A DNA stretch of 64,000 nt from Ochotona curzoniae (Eukaryota; Chordata; Mammalia; Lagomorpha; Ochotonidae), in the NCBI RefSeq assembly GCF_017591425.1, contig NW_024464918.1, positions 29,726,001-29,790,000 on the forward strand, given 5' to 3'. The notes beneath the pieces were generated by a model that was not told where the DNA came from, made no database searches, and was given only the letters and a program-made list of their open reading frames with translations. Shown here one piece after another: positions 1 through 11,583 of the stretch (positions are counted from its first letter, which is position 1; each line of letters opens with the position of its first letter). The translations under genes and the position numbers were made by a program.

Positions 1-2919
1 TTGTCATGTTTCCAATAGAGTTGCCATTTTAACTTAAGTTTAATTCATCCGATGAATATTTGAAGGGCTTTGGTGATCACAGCTTCTCTTTCCTTTCTGG
101 AAATACATTTTGCGATTATCCCTGGGCCTGAGCTGGGAAAAATGCAAGGACACGAACCAGGCTTTGGAGTCAATTGTATGCGCTTATGTGTTTGTTCCTT
201 CGCTCTGTTCTTAGGAAGATAGCCACATGCTTTCATTTTTTGGTTTCTTAAACTCAGTGAACATTTGTTCGCAGTGAAGAACTGAGTACATGCTGACTTT
301 GGAAGTGCAAGATTTAAACGTCTTCTAGAAGTAGGGCAGTAACTCCTCTAGGGTAGACTCGGTTTCCCAGGATCAAACCCTCCCAAGGCGACCTGGGGCT
401 CTTGGAACCATAGCTCATACATATCCATCCCATCCCACCAACATGGGTAAATATTACAAAGATAGCCTTTTACAAGTCTATGAAACAAACATTAAAAAAC
501 AAAAGTGAGTTGCAGATTAGTCAATAAAATGGGTTTCACCACAGCAACTAACTTAGCTACTTTGACTAATGGCTGTTTGGCTTAAACAGTGTGACACAGA
601 AGAAGAGCCACATTAAGTGTACAATGAAAAATGGAGTAAATGGAAAACTCCTACATACGTGGCCCAGGTGGCTTGGATCTTGAGTTATGCCTCCACCCCC
701 ACATTCCTCTCCCATCCCCAGGGCTTGATAGGCCTTGCCCGAATTCCCTGGGTTGAGTGGAATTGAGCCTCTGCATGGGGCTGGGTGGAGTGTTTTAATT
801 CTCTGGGCCCCTGCTAGTAAGTGAGTTTGGAAGGCAGGTCAAGATTATTGCCATGTGATGGAGACTGGAGAAGGTGTGACATTAAGAGCTCGCTTCATGG
901 TCTGAGCGGCCAGAAGGATCCCACCATGTAAGTTCTGGGTAGAGCTTGGACTTGTTTGCAGAATGTCAGAGGAACGGGGGTCCTAGGAGAGTGACAACCA
1001 CAGGGCTGCCTTGAAGAACTTGGCTTTGAGTGTGCTGTCACAGAGAACAACAAACAAACAAAAAACTTGGTTTGGTGTTAATGGCCCAACTCATTTAAGA
1101 GGGAAGGAGGAAGGGAAGGGCGTTCTAAGGCATCAACAACTTCAACAGGATCAGACGCAACATCGAAGGAAACCCAAATGGCTGATTGGTGGTCATGCAT
1201 TGAACGCTTCAAGCATCAGAAGCCATGAGCAGTTTGACGCTTTTTCAAGAAGTTGTTTTTGACATGTGAGAGAAACACAGGCCCTTCTTGCAGGACTTCC
1301 CTTTGATGTGTTGAGCTCTGTGTTCGTAATCGGCCTTCATAGAAAGCCATCAGCTGTCTCACCCCTACAAGGAAGTGACGTGGACACGCTCCTGCCCATA
1401 GGAAGGCAGGAGTCACTGCTGGGGTATCTGGGAGCCTTTGCGTGTGGGAGTTGCTGCGTTTTCCACGTCATCAGCACCAGGGCCAGGGATGAGGGGACGG
1501 GGGTGCCATGTAGAAAGTGGGCGTGCAAGCACTCTGCTCTCCTCATGGCCTGTCACCTGCAGCCTCCTTCCTCCTCCTCTGTGCTGCAGCTGGTCACTTT
1601 GTTGGGGTCCTGAAAACCCAGACAAAGGCTGGCTGGGACATGTCAGAGCCTGGGTGCCTTCATGGGACTGGTCTTTCTCATGATCTTTGCTCTGCTCTGA
1701 AAGCGTGTGGTCTAGGTGGCTTCTCTATAAGATGCTGAACCCCAGGCCTTACATAAATAAAATATTTTTGTATCCACTCGTCATTTCCTCCTCAGGAACA
1801 CACACATTGTGTTCTCATTCCCTAGCCATCAGATGCTATTTCCTATAGCCTGGTTTCCCCAAGAAAGGGGGCATCTCTGGGAACCTGGCCTAAATTAAGG
1901 CAACTCCTGAACCCCTGCTGTCTTGGACATTAATTCCAGAGCTTCAGCATGAAGAGAGGGATTCAATAATCTGGAAGTTTGTCAGCCCATGAAAGGTAGT
2001 ATATTATGACACCGAAATCCAGGAACCAATCAGTTTTCTAATAAACAATCGGCTATCGCCTAACATGTCATCAGGCCCGCAGGAGCCCGGGCGAGGGGCC
2101 TGGCTGCCTGTGGACGCTAATGAATACACCAGAAATCATTACGTGATCAATACTTCTGAGTTATTTCCATTGAGCTGATGGGCCTGATCCATTAAAGCTG
2201 ACATCATACATTTGTCAAGATCACAGTGCAGTTTTTAACACAGGCGCAGACCTGCTGAAAAATATTCGTGGAAACAATCAAAGAAACGACAGCTTCTCCT
2301 TGACACACACAGTTGGGGCAGGGGTCCGGAGCATGGTGGTCAGGATGCAAGAACCTGGCATGGGTGTGCTGTGAAGAGAGCATCCTCCCCTTGCAGGGCT
2401 CTCGAGGCAGTTGGTGAAGCAGCAGAGAGCTGGCCATGCAGCCAGAGGATGGGATCCACAGCCTGTGCACCTGGACTGGGGGACTTGCTTTGGTGGCTCT
2501 GACATTGCCCCATTAGTGCCAAGACCTGTGGACCTGAGGTGGCATTATATAAAAGAGGCAGAGTTGTCTGCAGCTGTTTCTAGATGGTTTTTGTGCTTCA
2601 AGAGGTGGAGAAGAGAACAAGAAGGGGATGGCCTAGGTGGCTGCTGGGCCCAAGCAGGTGCAACCCAGCGTGTGGGCGGCTCAGATGACAAGGTGCTGTT
2701 GGGAACTGTATGAGCAGTTCTCTGCCTCAGTTCATGAATATGTATGTATGAGAGGCAGATATTCCCCATCTGCCGGAAACGACCACCACAGACAAACCAG
2801 AGGCTTCCAGTGGTTTCTGTGTGAGCATTGCTTCCTCAAATTGAGGAGCCGTCAAGCTAGTGAGTGGGAGAGAAGCAGGGCAAGGGTTGCTAGACAACAG
2901 TCGTGCCATTCCTTTTGAA
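1..2919 (+). other. PRDM6: Last intron of PRDM6 (part), no exon seen
   Basis: No open frame here carries a zinc-finger signature or a PR-domain motif, so I read the stretch as the intron before the final PRDM6 exon. It is mostly unique sequence. The block at about 1990-2225 stands out as AT-rich, homopolymer-poor and free of recognisable repeats, and is described separately. The AATAAA near 1756 is intronic and probably not used. The 5' splice site of this intron is outside the window. Confidence 0.6.
1990..2225. promoter_or_regulatory. Candidate conserved non-coding element in the PRDM6 intron
   Basis: This block has motifs common in developmental enhancers: CTAATGAATA, ATTACGTGATCAAT, and TCCATTAAAGCTGACATCAT near its right edge. 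It contains no SINE, MIR or L1 signature. It lies about 1.8-2 kb upstream of the last coding exon. The call rests on composition and motif density only; conservation was not measured. Confidence 0.35.
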
Positions 2920-3215
2920 AGATTGATTTCTTTGAAAAGCAGAGTAACAGAGAATGACAGAAATCTTCCATCTGCTGATTCACTCTCCAAACAGCCACAA
3001 TGGCCGGTGCTAAACCATGCTGAAGCCAGGAGCTGGCAGCTTCCGGGTCTCCCACATGGGTGCAGAGGCCCAAACATTGGAGCCGCCTCCACTGCTTTCC
3101 GAGGCACGTTAGAAGGGAGCTGGATCAGAAGTGGAGCAGCTGGGACTCACAGAGCAGCGGCATCTGTGTGGGATGCTGACCTCAGGCTGAGGCTAGCCTC
3201 TGGCCCAGCAGTGCC
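2920..3215 (-). mobile_element. CSINE-type lagomorph SINE, antisense
   Basis: Read on the plus strand it begins with the T/A-rich tail side and runs through the diagnostic blocks ATCTTCCATCTGCTGATTC, AGCCAGGAGC and TCCACTGCTTTCC to GGGACTC and the head near GCCCAG. The order matches the other antisense copies in this window. It is diverged and probably old. It lies entirely in the PRDM6 intron, about 0.8 kb upstream of the last exon. Confidence 0.85.
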
Positions 3216-3960
3216 GTTGGTTCCTTTGGAGGTCACGCACAAGGGATGCTCTCGCAGTGTGAAGCCAGCTTCCTCTTCGTCAGATGCACTGGCCGGCGGA
3301 TGACCGTGACGCTCGATACCCACTGTGCTTTCTGCACAGGTGGAATTTGGTCCATGTGGACACCCTTCCATCGCTGGTTCTCCCTGCCGTCCCACTGCGA
3401 TGCTAGCTTTGTAGATTGTTTCAAGGCTGACTGGTTGGGCTGTGGCGCCGTAACCAGCTCTTGCCAAGCAATAGCCACTCTGTCCTCACTCTGCCAGGCC
3501 CTGCAAAGGGGCTGCTTCTTGCAGTCTCCACATTCCAAAGCCCATTGCTCCTTGGCTGGCTGGATGATGGGAGAAGAATTCCTGGGTTTGAATTAGCAGC
3601 ACATGAAATTCTATTTGTCACCCATTTCGGCCTGGGGTTACGGAGCAGAAAGCTGCGGACAAGCTGCAGCATTGATGGTCCGCTCCTAAAAATCTCTTTT
3701 TGTTCTTTATCTATTTGAAGTGACAGTGATCAGAGCTGCAACAGGACAGGGCTCTCTGGAGAAATCACCTTCCCCCGCCTATTGACACATGCCTCTGTTG
3801 TGTAGCAGACGCCTTTGTCCCATCCCAGCCATTGGGGGCCGAGGAAGGAGCCGCCAATTAAACCTCGCGAGCCGAGAAAAGCTGAAGCCACTTTGGAGTG
3901 TCTGTTCTGATTAGGCAGGATGAGAGGACGCCCGTCACCCCGCAGGCCCTGCACCTCGGT
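3216..3960 (+). other. Intronic sequence between the SINE and the last exon
   Basis: No repeat family is recognised here. The part from about 3730 to 3960, next to the exon, is relatively GC-rich and includes a CpG-containing stretch near 3865 (CCTCGCGAGCCGAG). It may be conserved flanking intron. No exon signature was found. Confidence 0.4.
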
Positions 3961-3987
3961 CTCAATTTTCTCTCTTGCCTCCACCAG
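3961..3987 (+). promoter_or_regulatory. 3' splice site of the last PRDM6 exon
   Basis: A pyrimidine-rich run ends in CTCCACCAG directly before the exon base G at 3988. A CTCAAT motif at about 3961-3966 sits roughly 22-27 bases upstream of the AG and could serve as the branch point. Using this AG keeps the zinc-finger frame with one base of a split codon, matching a phase-2 intron. No other AG nearby preserves the finger. Confidence 0.75.
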
Positions 3988-4102
3988 GTGCGAGAGGTGT
4001 GAACGGAGCTTCACACAGGCCACCCAGCTGAGCCGACACCAGAGGATGCCCAATGAGTGCAAGCCGATAACCGAGAGTCCGGAATCAATTGAAGTGGATT
4101 AA
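3988..4102 (+). CDS. PRDM6: PRDM6 terminal coding exon (partial gene, C-terminus)
   Basis: This is the last coding exon of a zinc-finger gene that I recognise from its C-terminal peptide ([14 protein letters not shown], then a tail ending SPESIEVD) as PRDM6. The exon opens with one base completing a split codon, followed by 37 codons and a TAA stop. The visible residues form a terminal finger of the pattern C-X2-C-X12-H-X6-C. This is a C2HC variant, not classical C2H2, with the hydrophobic core F and L in the expected positions. The acidic tail has no further domain. PRDM6 is known as a PR-domain nuclear repressor acting in smooth-muscle and vascular precursor cells, with the PR domain and the other fingers encoded in upstream exons outside this window. 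The in-frame ATG at 3920 lies in the intron and is not a real start. I am sure this is a PRDM-like terminal exon; the PRDM6 identity is from memory. Confidence 0.78.
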
Positions 4103-4223
4103 CTGATTGACTGGTTGGAATTAAACTGCAAGGAAAGTCATGATTAAATGTCACGGACACTTAAGCAAAACCAAAGATTTCCTCTGAGCAACTTTCAATC
4201 AGTCCCAGAAAACCAAAAGCCGT

Positions 4224-4229
4224 AATAAA
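4224..4229 (+). promoter_or_regulatory. PRDM6: Candidate poly(A) signal AATAAA (proximal)
   Basis: A canonical hexamer lies 122 bases after the PRDM6 stop codon. The sequence just after it is A/T-rich without a strong GT-rich element, so it may be a weak or alternative site. Confidence 0.35.
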
Positions 4230-4931
4230 ATAAGTAAGATGTTAAGAGATATTGATCCCGGCGTGGAAGTCAGACCAGGAAACAGATTATTTATTTATGA
4301 GTGGGAATGAGACTCATTTCAGTGGACCGTGGACCAGGGGTGGCCGAACATTTGCAGTCCTCCCACCGTGTATTTGCTTTGTTTCTAAAAAGCTTTTTAA
4401 AGAATTGTTATTTAATACCAAAGGGAGGAATGGGTGTGGGCTGCTGTGCCCACAGTTGCAACTAAGAATGCACAGGGACTTGGATCTTGTGGCACCTTTT
4501 TTTTTTTTTTTTTTTTAGCATGTTTCAAGGGGACTTGGTATAGAGCCCTGCCTCCTGCTGTTTCAATTGGGCCTGACCTGCTGCTAAGTGCCCTGACACT
4601 GGGCGGAGGCAGAGGCGAAAGAGAGAGTCTCGCCCACGCCGTGTGTGCCCATGTTTGCCATGCTCGCTTCTCATGAGTTTTTTTTCCCAACAGCTTGGTC
4701 TTGAAGAAGCAGGCGAGCTGTGATGAGGAGCCGAGAGCTTTCACTTTCCGATTGCAAAGGAAGAGGTTGGGGCAGGGGAGGGAGGGGTTGTCCTTCGTGC
4801 TGTCTGGATTTCCCAACTGTTAAAAATATACGGGGCTTTATCATGCGGTATATTGCTCTGAATATGAAGCAGTTAGTTGAGACAGTTTTGTTTTCAATGA
4901 CATTTTAGCTTAAAAACAAAAAGGACATGAT

Positions 4932-4937
4932 AATAAA
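4932..4937 (+). promoter_or_regulatory. PRDM6: Candidate poly(A) signal AATAAA (distal)
   Basis: A canonical hexamer lies about 830 bases after the stop codon. It is followed within 10-20 bases by the GT-rich TTCGGTGTGAGG, a reasonable downstream element. On signal quality it is a better 3' end candidate than the proximal site, but longer 3'UTRs are possible. Confidence 0.35.
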
Positions 4938-5000
4938 AGCTGTTCGGTGTGAGGCTGAATAGAAGGTATGAGGCTTCAAGTATCGTTGTTGTTGTTGTTT

Positions 5001-8000
5001 CTTTACAAGCATTGAATCTGAAAGCTGAATCGGCGTTCACCTGCGTGGTCACATCCTTCAGGGGCAGGTGTGGCTGGGAGGCTCCTGTCCATAGTATAGT
5101 AGCTGCACCAAGGTGGGGTGAGGGCAAGGGACCCTTGGCGATTAGAGTGTGGTATGCAGCGTTGCCACTTTGGTCAACAGGAATTTGCTTTTCTCTCTCT
5201 CAAGGTGACTAAGTGGAATGGAAAGACCTGGCTAAGCAGTTTCTTTGTGGGGACAGCTTGCAAGGTGAATTGAGTTCTTGTTACCCCGATGGTGGCCCAA
5301 GAATGATGTTCAAAGAGTTGAGTCACTTTGCATGAGTGAGCCGCCTCGGCCCATACAGCTCCTGGGCCATCAGCTCCCAAGAGTTCCTGGTCCGGGCACT
5401 GTGCAGTGTTGATGACTAGTGCTACTAGTCATTTCTAGGTCTCCTGGCAGCAGGGCGCACCCTTTTAAGCAACTCATGTCTTCAAGTCTTCCCAGTATTT
5501 GTCATTAAAAAAAAAAAAAAGCAAAACCAAAAAATGGAAAGCCATCTAGCTTTTGTTGCTGCTGCGAGGCAAGGATACGTGGTTTCAGTTGATCTGTCAT
5601 GACATGATTGGGTCTCAGGAATATCTTCCTTTTTATGTTACTGCTCTCTTCCTTAGCACCTTACTGCCTCATGTAAAATGAATTAAAGCAAGGCCTAGCT
5701 TATTTGGGAGTCTCCGTGAAATTCATTGAAAATGTGTATGATAAAACTGATCACAAAAAACTTTGGCACATGATAAAGTTACCTTTCAGTTGATTTTTAA
5801 CAGGCTTTCTGAAGTCCATGTGCACAAATATGGGGGTACTTCCAATGTTAGTGGAAATTGAGTTATTTTCTGCCAGAGACACCTCTCATATCCCAGGCTG
5901 CAAGGACAAACCTGGCCGATTGCGACATCCAGTGCCTAATCCCGAGTCCTTCGCCCAGAAATGTCCGTTGCTCTGGGGGAACCCTTGATACAGGAAGCAC
6001 ATATAGTGCTGTGTGATGGTGGCTGGGGGACACAGTCCTCTCGTGGGTAGACTGCTCCAGGATCTCATGGTTCCCTGGTCTGGGTGACGACAAAGCACAC
6101 CTGTGTGTACCCGCAGTCACCTGAAGCCTGCAAGCGCAGCACTGCTGAGCTGCACCAAGGGCCGAGGTTGCCGAGGTGGAAATCTTCGGCTGAACTTCTG
6201 TTGGCAGGTGGTACTTAGGGACTCCCTTGTGAGTTTCTAATAGGTCTGTCAGTGAAACAATTTAGGTGAGTGGATCATTTGCCTTATTTTCTCGTTTTGC
6301 AACGGAACACAAACTGTGTCTCAGTCAGGGGGAAAAAAAAGCTCTCCTGCCTCATTTCATGTCTGGCTTATGACGAGTTCCAGGAGCAATGATCGCTTCA
6401 AGAGAGCAAAACTCATGGATCCCAAACTCCCCCTGAATGTGGCACAACTGCTGCAATCCAGTGTCCTGCCTTCTTCTCTTTTTAAGTCTGTTTCTCCTCC
6501 GTGTTGAGGGTTTTGACACAGCGTGTACACCAGCTCTGGGCCAGAACTGGTTTCTGCTTAACAGAGTACAGAGTAATCCGATGTTCCAGGCAGCTGGGAA
6601 CATTTATAGATTTGTGATGCTGACTTATGGTCAGCTTCTGGGAGAGCAGCCTAAGCTGCCCAACCTTGGCCTGCAGGTGGACAGGGCGCTCTAAGTGAGT
6701 ACAGAGGTCGTTTGGGTCCCTAGTGCTTTTACTTTTTGTTTGGTTGTTGTTTTTTGTTAGTACTTTCTTTATGGAAGTATGCACTGGAGAGAAAGCTTAT
6801 CCTTGAAATGAGGCCACAGTTGCTTTAGATTTTGCCAGTTGGCACAAACACAGAATTTCTGGAGAGCCAGGCAATGGGTAGTAGAAGATGCAGTCATCAA
6901 GATGTGCCCGTTTCCCGGGTTACCAATCTCTTACCTCGTGACACAGTCTCAAGACAGAAAGCTCTGTGGCACTGGCGAGAGCAGGTGTCGCTGTAGGAGT
7001 CGCTGTGAGGCGAGGCAAGGTTTGACCCGAGCAGCAACGCTCTTCACTGTTCTTGCAGCCAGGGGCTTCCTTGTTCTTTTTCGGGAATAAGACTTTCCCT
7101 GCCAGCACATGCTCATTGGACTAGTTAGTCTAAGCCAGAGGATAATGCCTGGTCAAGGTTAAGGAACAGGACAATTGGGAAAAATCTTAGTCATTGAAAA
7201 GTGCTTGAAAAATCTTAGTCATTTGAAAGCACCACCAAGGACACTTGAGTATTTTCTTCAGGAGATTATGCATTCTTTTTTTTTTTTTTCAAGTAAATTT
7301 TCTTTTTTATTTTGAAAAATGCCCTTTTTTTTCCAGCAGAGAAAAATTTATTGTATGGGTAACTAAAGCTGTAAAATTTCATCTCATATAATTCTGACAG
7401 TAAGTTTGTATTGAGAATCCATTCAAGTGTAGCCTTGTTGGAAAACTGTAGCAGAAAGAGGCATCGATGCCCTTCCATCCTCACACGGCTTACAGTTTAT
7501 TGGGTTGTGCCTTGGGGGAAAACTTCATTGTACTCCAGATACGAAAGTGTTATCAACACTTAACAACCTACCAACTTCTTTGATCAGTTGCCTGTTTGAT
7601 TAGTTCATGTGTTGATTCAGCAGGTGTTTCTTGAGGACCGCATCTTAGATGTCTGCCATGAGCAGCATTGCTTGTTGCTTAGGGAGCTATTCTCTGAAGA
7701 GGCTGGCTCATAGCATGGGAATTTGGAGTCTTTGGGTAATTGTCTCAGTCAAGTTGCCAGGTTTGCTGAAATGGGCAGGATCTGTGAGACGTATACTCAG
7801 GCCAGGACCAGGAAGTTGCACCCTATAAAACAAAGAAAGATGCCCACCGTGTTGTCCTTGATGAACCCACTGTACTGCTGGTCCTTAGCAATACTGTTGA
7901 GAGGCCGGGGTCCTGGGACCTTCGTGACTCTAAGGCAGTGATGAGCCAATGGAATGAACCCGGCCTGGAGTAGCTAGGGGCTGAGCTCCCTCCAGTCTCT

Positions 8001-8670
8001 GCGTGGTCAGAGGGGCCTCAGTGAGCCCCCAGTTTGTGGCCGTGGTACTCGTGCTGATAGGTCGTCCCAAGCGTCATCCTCAAAATGCTACAGAGGACAT
8101 CCGTGTGGGTGTTGGGCAGTCACTTAAAAATCCTAGTTGTGGCATTCAAGTCACCTTTACTCCCCGATGGGGCTCCCTAAGTGTCCTGATGGCAGATTGC
8201 CCAGGCCAGGGACACCGCGTCCCATGGTTCCTTGTCTCAGGTGCTTCGGTGCGCAGTGGGGCGCTAGTCAGTAGTTATTACAGTTGTTCCCATAAGAAAC
8301 TGACAGTTGCTTTTCTTAGTACAAGTAGCTTCGCCATTCCATTTGTTTTGCATTGATTTGAAAAAACCAAATGTGAGTGTTGTTTAAAATAGAAAGCATG
8401 GTATGGCTCTCAAATTAGGGCATTTCTAGAATGCTGGTGGACCAATGGGGCACTCCACGCACACCCAGGAGCCTTGGGTTGCTCTCATGTTAAATCTACA
8501 CAGGCATGCTAAAGCCTGGCCAGGAATAACATATAAAGCAAATAAATACATTTTCTAAAGCAGTTTTGTTTGCTTTACTTGATGTAGATTTATTTCCCAG
8601 AGTCTGTACCAACTCCTGGCATAAAATCCTGGAAAGTAGGAGAGGTATGCTGTTTAATTTTTCTTTTTTT
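5001..8670. other. Intergenic DNA downstream of PRDM6
   Basis: No convincing gene is present. Small features include a (TTG)5 run near 4984-5001, a perfect 9-bp inverted repeat at 5412-5432, an A14 run at 5507-5520 and a T-rich stretch at 7274-7340. The segment at about 7560-7690 has L2-like phrasing (TTGATTCAGCAGGTGTTTCTT) but is too diverged to call firmly. The short open frames have no recognisable domain. Confidence 0.5.
5412..5432. repeat. Perfect inverted repeat, 9-bp arms, 3-base loop
   Basis: The arms ATGACTAGT and ACTAGTCAT flank the loop GCT with no mismatch. A hairpin or a dimeric binding site is possible; no function can be assigned from sequence. Confidence 0.8.
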
Positions 8671-8967
8671 CTTAAGATTTATTCATTTGTATTGGAAAGA
8701 CAGATATACAGACAGATCTTCCATTCTCTGGTTTACCCCACCAGCGGCCACAACAGCCAGAGCTGAGCCAGTCAGGAGCCAGGAGTTTCTTCCAGGTCTC
8801 CCACACAGGTGCAGGTTCCCAAGGCTTTAGGCCATCCTCCACTGCTTTTCCAGGCCACAAGCAGAGAACTGGATGGTATGCGGAGTAGCCGGGACATGAA
8901 CCAGTGCCCATATGGGGTCCCAGCATGTACAAGCAAGGATTTAACCACTAAGCCATCATGCTGAGCT
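8671..8967 (-). mobile_element. CSINE-type SINE, antisense, near full length
   Basis: The plus strand shows the reversed tail (TAAGATTTATTCATTTGTATT), then AGATCTTCCATTCTCTGG, AGGAGCCAGGAG, TCTCCCACA, CTCCACTGCTTTTCCAGG, and the head side CATATGGGGTCCCAGC with GGATTTAACCACTAAGCC. It resembles the pika-type copy at 40317 more than the older rabbit-like copies, so it is moderately young. Confidence 0.9.
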
Positions 8968-11583
8968 CAGGTGTACTTATTATGTGGTGAGAGTAGGTTC
9001 TAGATTCAAGGTAAAAGGCTTTGGAGTATGTGTGAGGGGAGGGTAAGGTATTCCCACTATCGCTTATCGAAGCTCCCACAAACTAGTAGCAGAGAGTCAG
9101 GAAAAGGTGCATGTTCTAGCCCTCCTCCAGTTTAAAGCTTGTAAACCCCCAAAGAGCTGTCTTTGGGAACTCCCAGGGGGCTGAGGGTGTTACTGTTTCT
9201 GTGAGGCTAGTCGCAGGGGTATAGATGCGACCCAGGGCCGAGTGGAACATTTGAAAGAGGTACGCGATTTCTTCTGTAAATGATGGATGCCAGATGTTTC
9301 ATCAGATCAAAATATGGAATGATAAAAGATGATACCTCCTGCATCTTTATTCCTGTGTTCTGAAGATCCTACCTTTGTACTTGGCGTTGGCAAAGAATCT
9401 GTTGAGTAAATTTTAGTGGAAAAATGAGGGAACTCTTGGGTTTATTCCCTCAGAAGTGGATGGAGGTGTTGATAATGGCCATAATTTGGATTCTGCAACT
9501 GCTGTCACCTTCCTAACCAGTCATCATGGGCTGCCCTCAGTGACTGTATCAAAGGCCCGAGCATTGTTCCTTTCTTGTACATTCTCAGTTTTCTTAGCAG
9601 CTTTTTGGCTCCTGCCACCCCCTTCAAAATCCTATGATTTGTTAGAAAAGGAAAGTACTTCTCGTTTCAAGATTTTTGAGAGCAAATGCTTTTTAAAAAG
9701 TACCAAACACAAGTATCATCTATTTACAAAACATCTTTGTGAAAAAAATGCTAAGATGCTACCAAGACACGCATCATGCTCATTGTTGATGCTGTGACTT
9801 CCACTTTGTGTTAGCACAATTGCAGATACCTCGTTGTTGGCAGGAACTTTTCATTTTTCTAGATACGTCTTAGTGATGTAACATGAAAGAAATAACTTGT
9901 GTCTCAAGTATATAATCCACTTTAAGGCACTTGCCAACCAACAGTAAGTCAAGTCATGTTAGAATGTGACTGATGAAGAGAACTGGACTCAAAGACTATT
10001 GGCAACTGAAAATGCATCCTGAGCAGGCCAGGTGGGGTCTGGTTTTCCTATCTGAATGCTAAGCAAGTTACTCTCCATGAGTCCATGGAATCACGGTGCA
10101 CTTGTCCATTTGTGTGGTTAGCTGTAGGCTCGAGGCTGGGAAGTAGGAAAACCAGAGTCATCGCAGGTTGGCAGTTACGAGCATGAGATTCTCAGGAGCT
10201 GGTTCAAACTCTTAGGCATGATCTAGATGAAGCTGTGAGCTTGGCTCAAGAAGCAAGCTTGGGACGTGTCTTCATGAACTGCCAGGGCATTCTGTAGTGT
10301 GGAACCAGGTGTGTATGGGCTCCTGATAATAGGCATGTTTGTTGGGAAAGTGATTGCACTTTGCTCGTCTGGGAATATGGGGGCTTCTGGTTGGTATTTT
10401 CTATTTCCTGTGTTGCATGATATCTCTGTATTCCCAACTGAAATCAGTCTTGATGCAAATTTTGGCGAGTTAGATGTTGGTTTCTACATGTCTTCATGTT
10501 TACAGAGTCCTCGCAGAGCAGGGGAGCACCATGGCCTGAGGCCAGAAGCTACATTAGACTAAATATCTCCTTGCAGCTCTGTAAATCCACAGTTGAACAC
10601 TGTCTACTGCTAACAAAATCAACTTGCAGACTCCCTTTCTCTGAATAACCTGGTGTGCATTCTTAATTTTCTCCCACTTTGGAGAAAGTGAAATGGCAAA
10701 AACAAATATAAATTTCTTCTTGAAAGTTACAAGGACAGGAAAAAGGGTTTCCCTGGTTCAAATACAAAGGCTAGGGCAGTGGCTTAGGTATATAGGGGAA
10801 CTTTAATTCACATTAACAGAATGAATTTGGAACCGTGTTATCCCCAAGGTTATTTACTTTGCATATCAAGTGGGCAATATCCAGTTTCATGGTATGCTAA
10901 TGAAATATAATATTTAGATGCTATTGGGGCAGAATGTAAATTTTCTTAATATAATTCTGTCAACACTACTGTCCATGTGCTCCATGGAAATGTTTAAGTG
11001 TCTCTACCTTTCAGAAAATAAAATGGTTAGAATGAGTACTCAGAAGAGAAGTCCACTGTGGCTGGGGAAGGGTCTGTGGACAGTTTGCTATAAGGACCAT
11101 TGAAAAGACAAGGAGGAAGGACCTTCTGTTAGAATGGTAAACTTGGTTAAGCTCACATCTTTTAAGATAACTTGCCAAGGGCCAGGGGACCATGCATGTT
11201 GCTGTGTTCTTATGGTAGAATCCACCAGGATTGCATTGTATTGAAGTGCAGAAAATGGAAGCTTTGAGAGATGATGACCAAGACGTGTAAGTATGTTTGA
11301 CTAATAAAGCATTCCTATGATGACTTGGTGTCTCGGATTTTAACTTTCCAGTGCTCCAGTGGTCATGGTTGAGCAGGATTGCTTGGTGCTAGCAAACAGG
11401 CAGCTGAGGTCCTGACCATCCACCACATTGTTGGTGGGGAATCCTAAGGCAGAGAACAGAACTAGCCAGCTGAGAGGTGATTTAATTCCAGCCCTGGGCT
11501 CTCTTCAGATGTAGTGGAGGTGGCTGTGGCCTCACTCAGTGCTTGTGTGTTCATCTGCTCAACTAAGTCCACTCTCAGGAAAG
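8968..11583. other. Intergenic DNA, no gene recognised
   Basis: This is mostly unique AT-rich sequence. The frame at 9456-9797 has no domain or splice context. The stretch 10600-11340 contains several AATAAA-like motifs (for example near 11016) without an associated gene. Confidence 0.45.

Larger units (their letters stand above)
4103..5000 (+). other. PRDM6: Candidate PRDM6 3'UTR and immediate downstream sequence
   Basis: The stop codon is followed by AT-rich sequence with ATTAAA at 4120-4125 and 4143-4148 and AATAAA at 4224-4229 and 4932-4937. A T20 run lies at 4497-4516. No splice-like or coding signal is seen. How far the 3'UTR extends cannot be decided from sequence alone; the 4224 and 4932 signals are the two best candidate ends. 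Confidence 0.45.

Noticed and set aside
1337..3538. Many overlapping short frames in the PRDM6 intron
   Set aside because: They lie in GC-rich intron or inside an antisense SINE, in mutually overlapping phases, with no zinc-finger or PR-domain motif.
3920..3987. Apparent start codon and 22 residues upstream of the PRDM6 finger
   Set aside because: The stretch is the intron end with a polypyrimidine tract and an AG splice acceptor. The finger frame is reached by splicing, not by this ATG.
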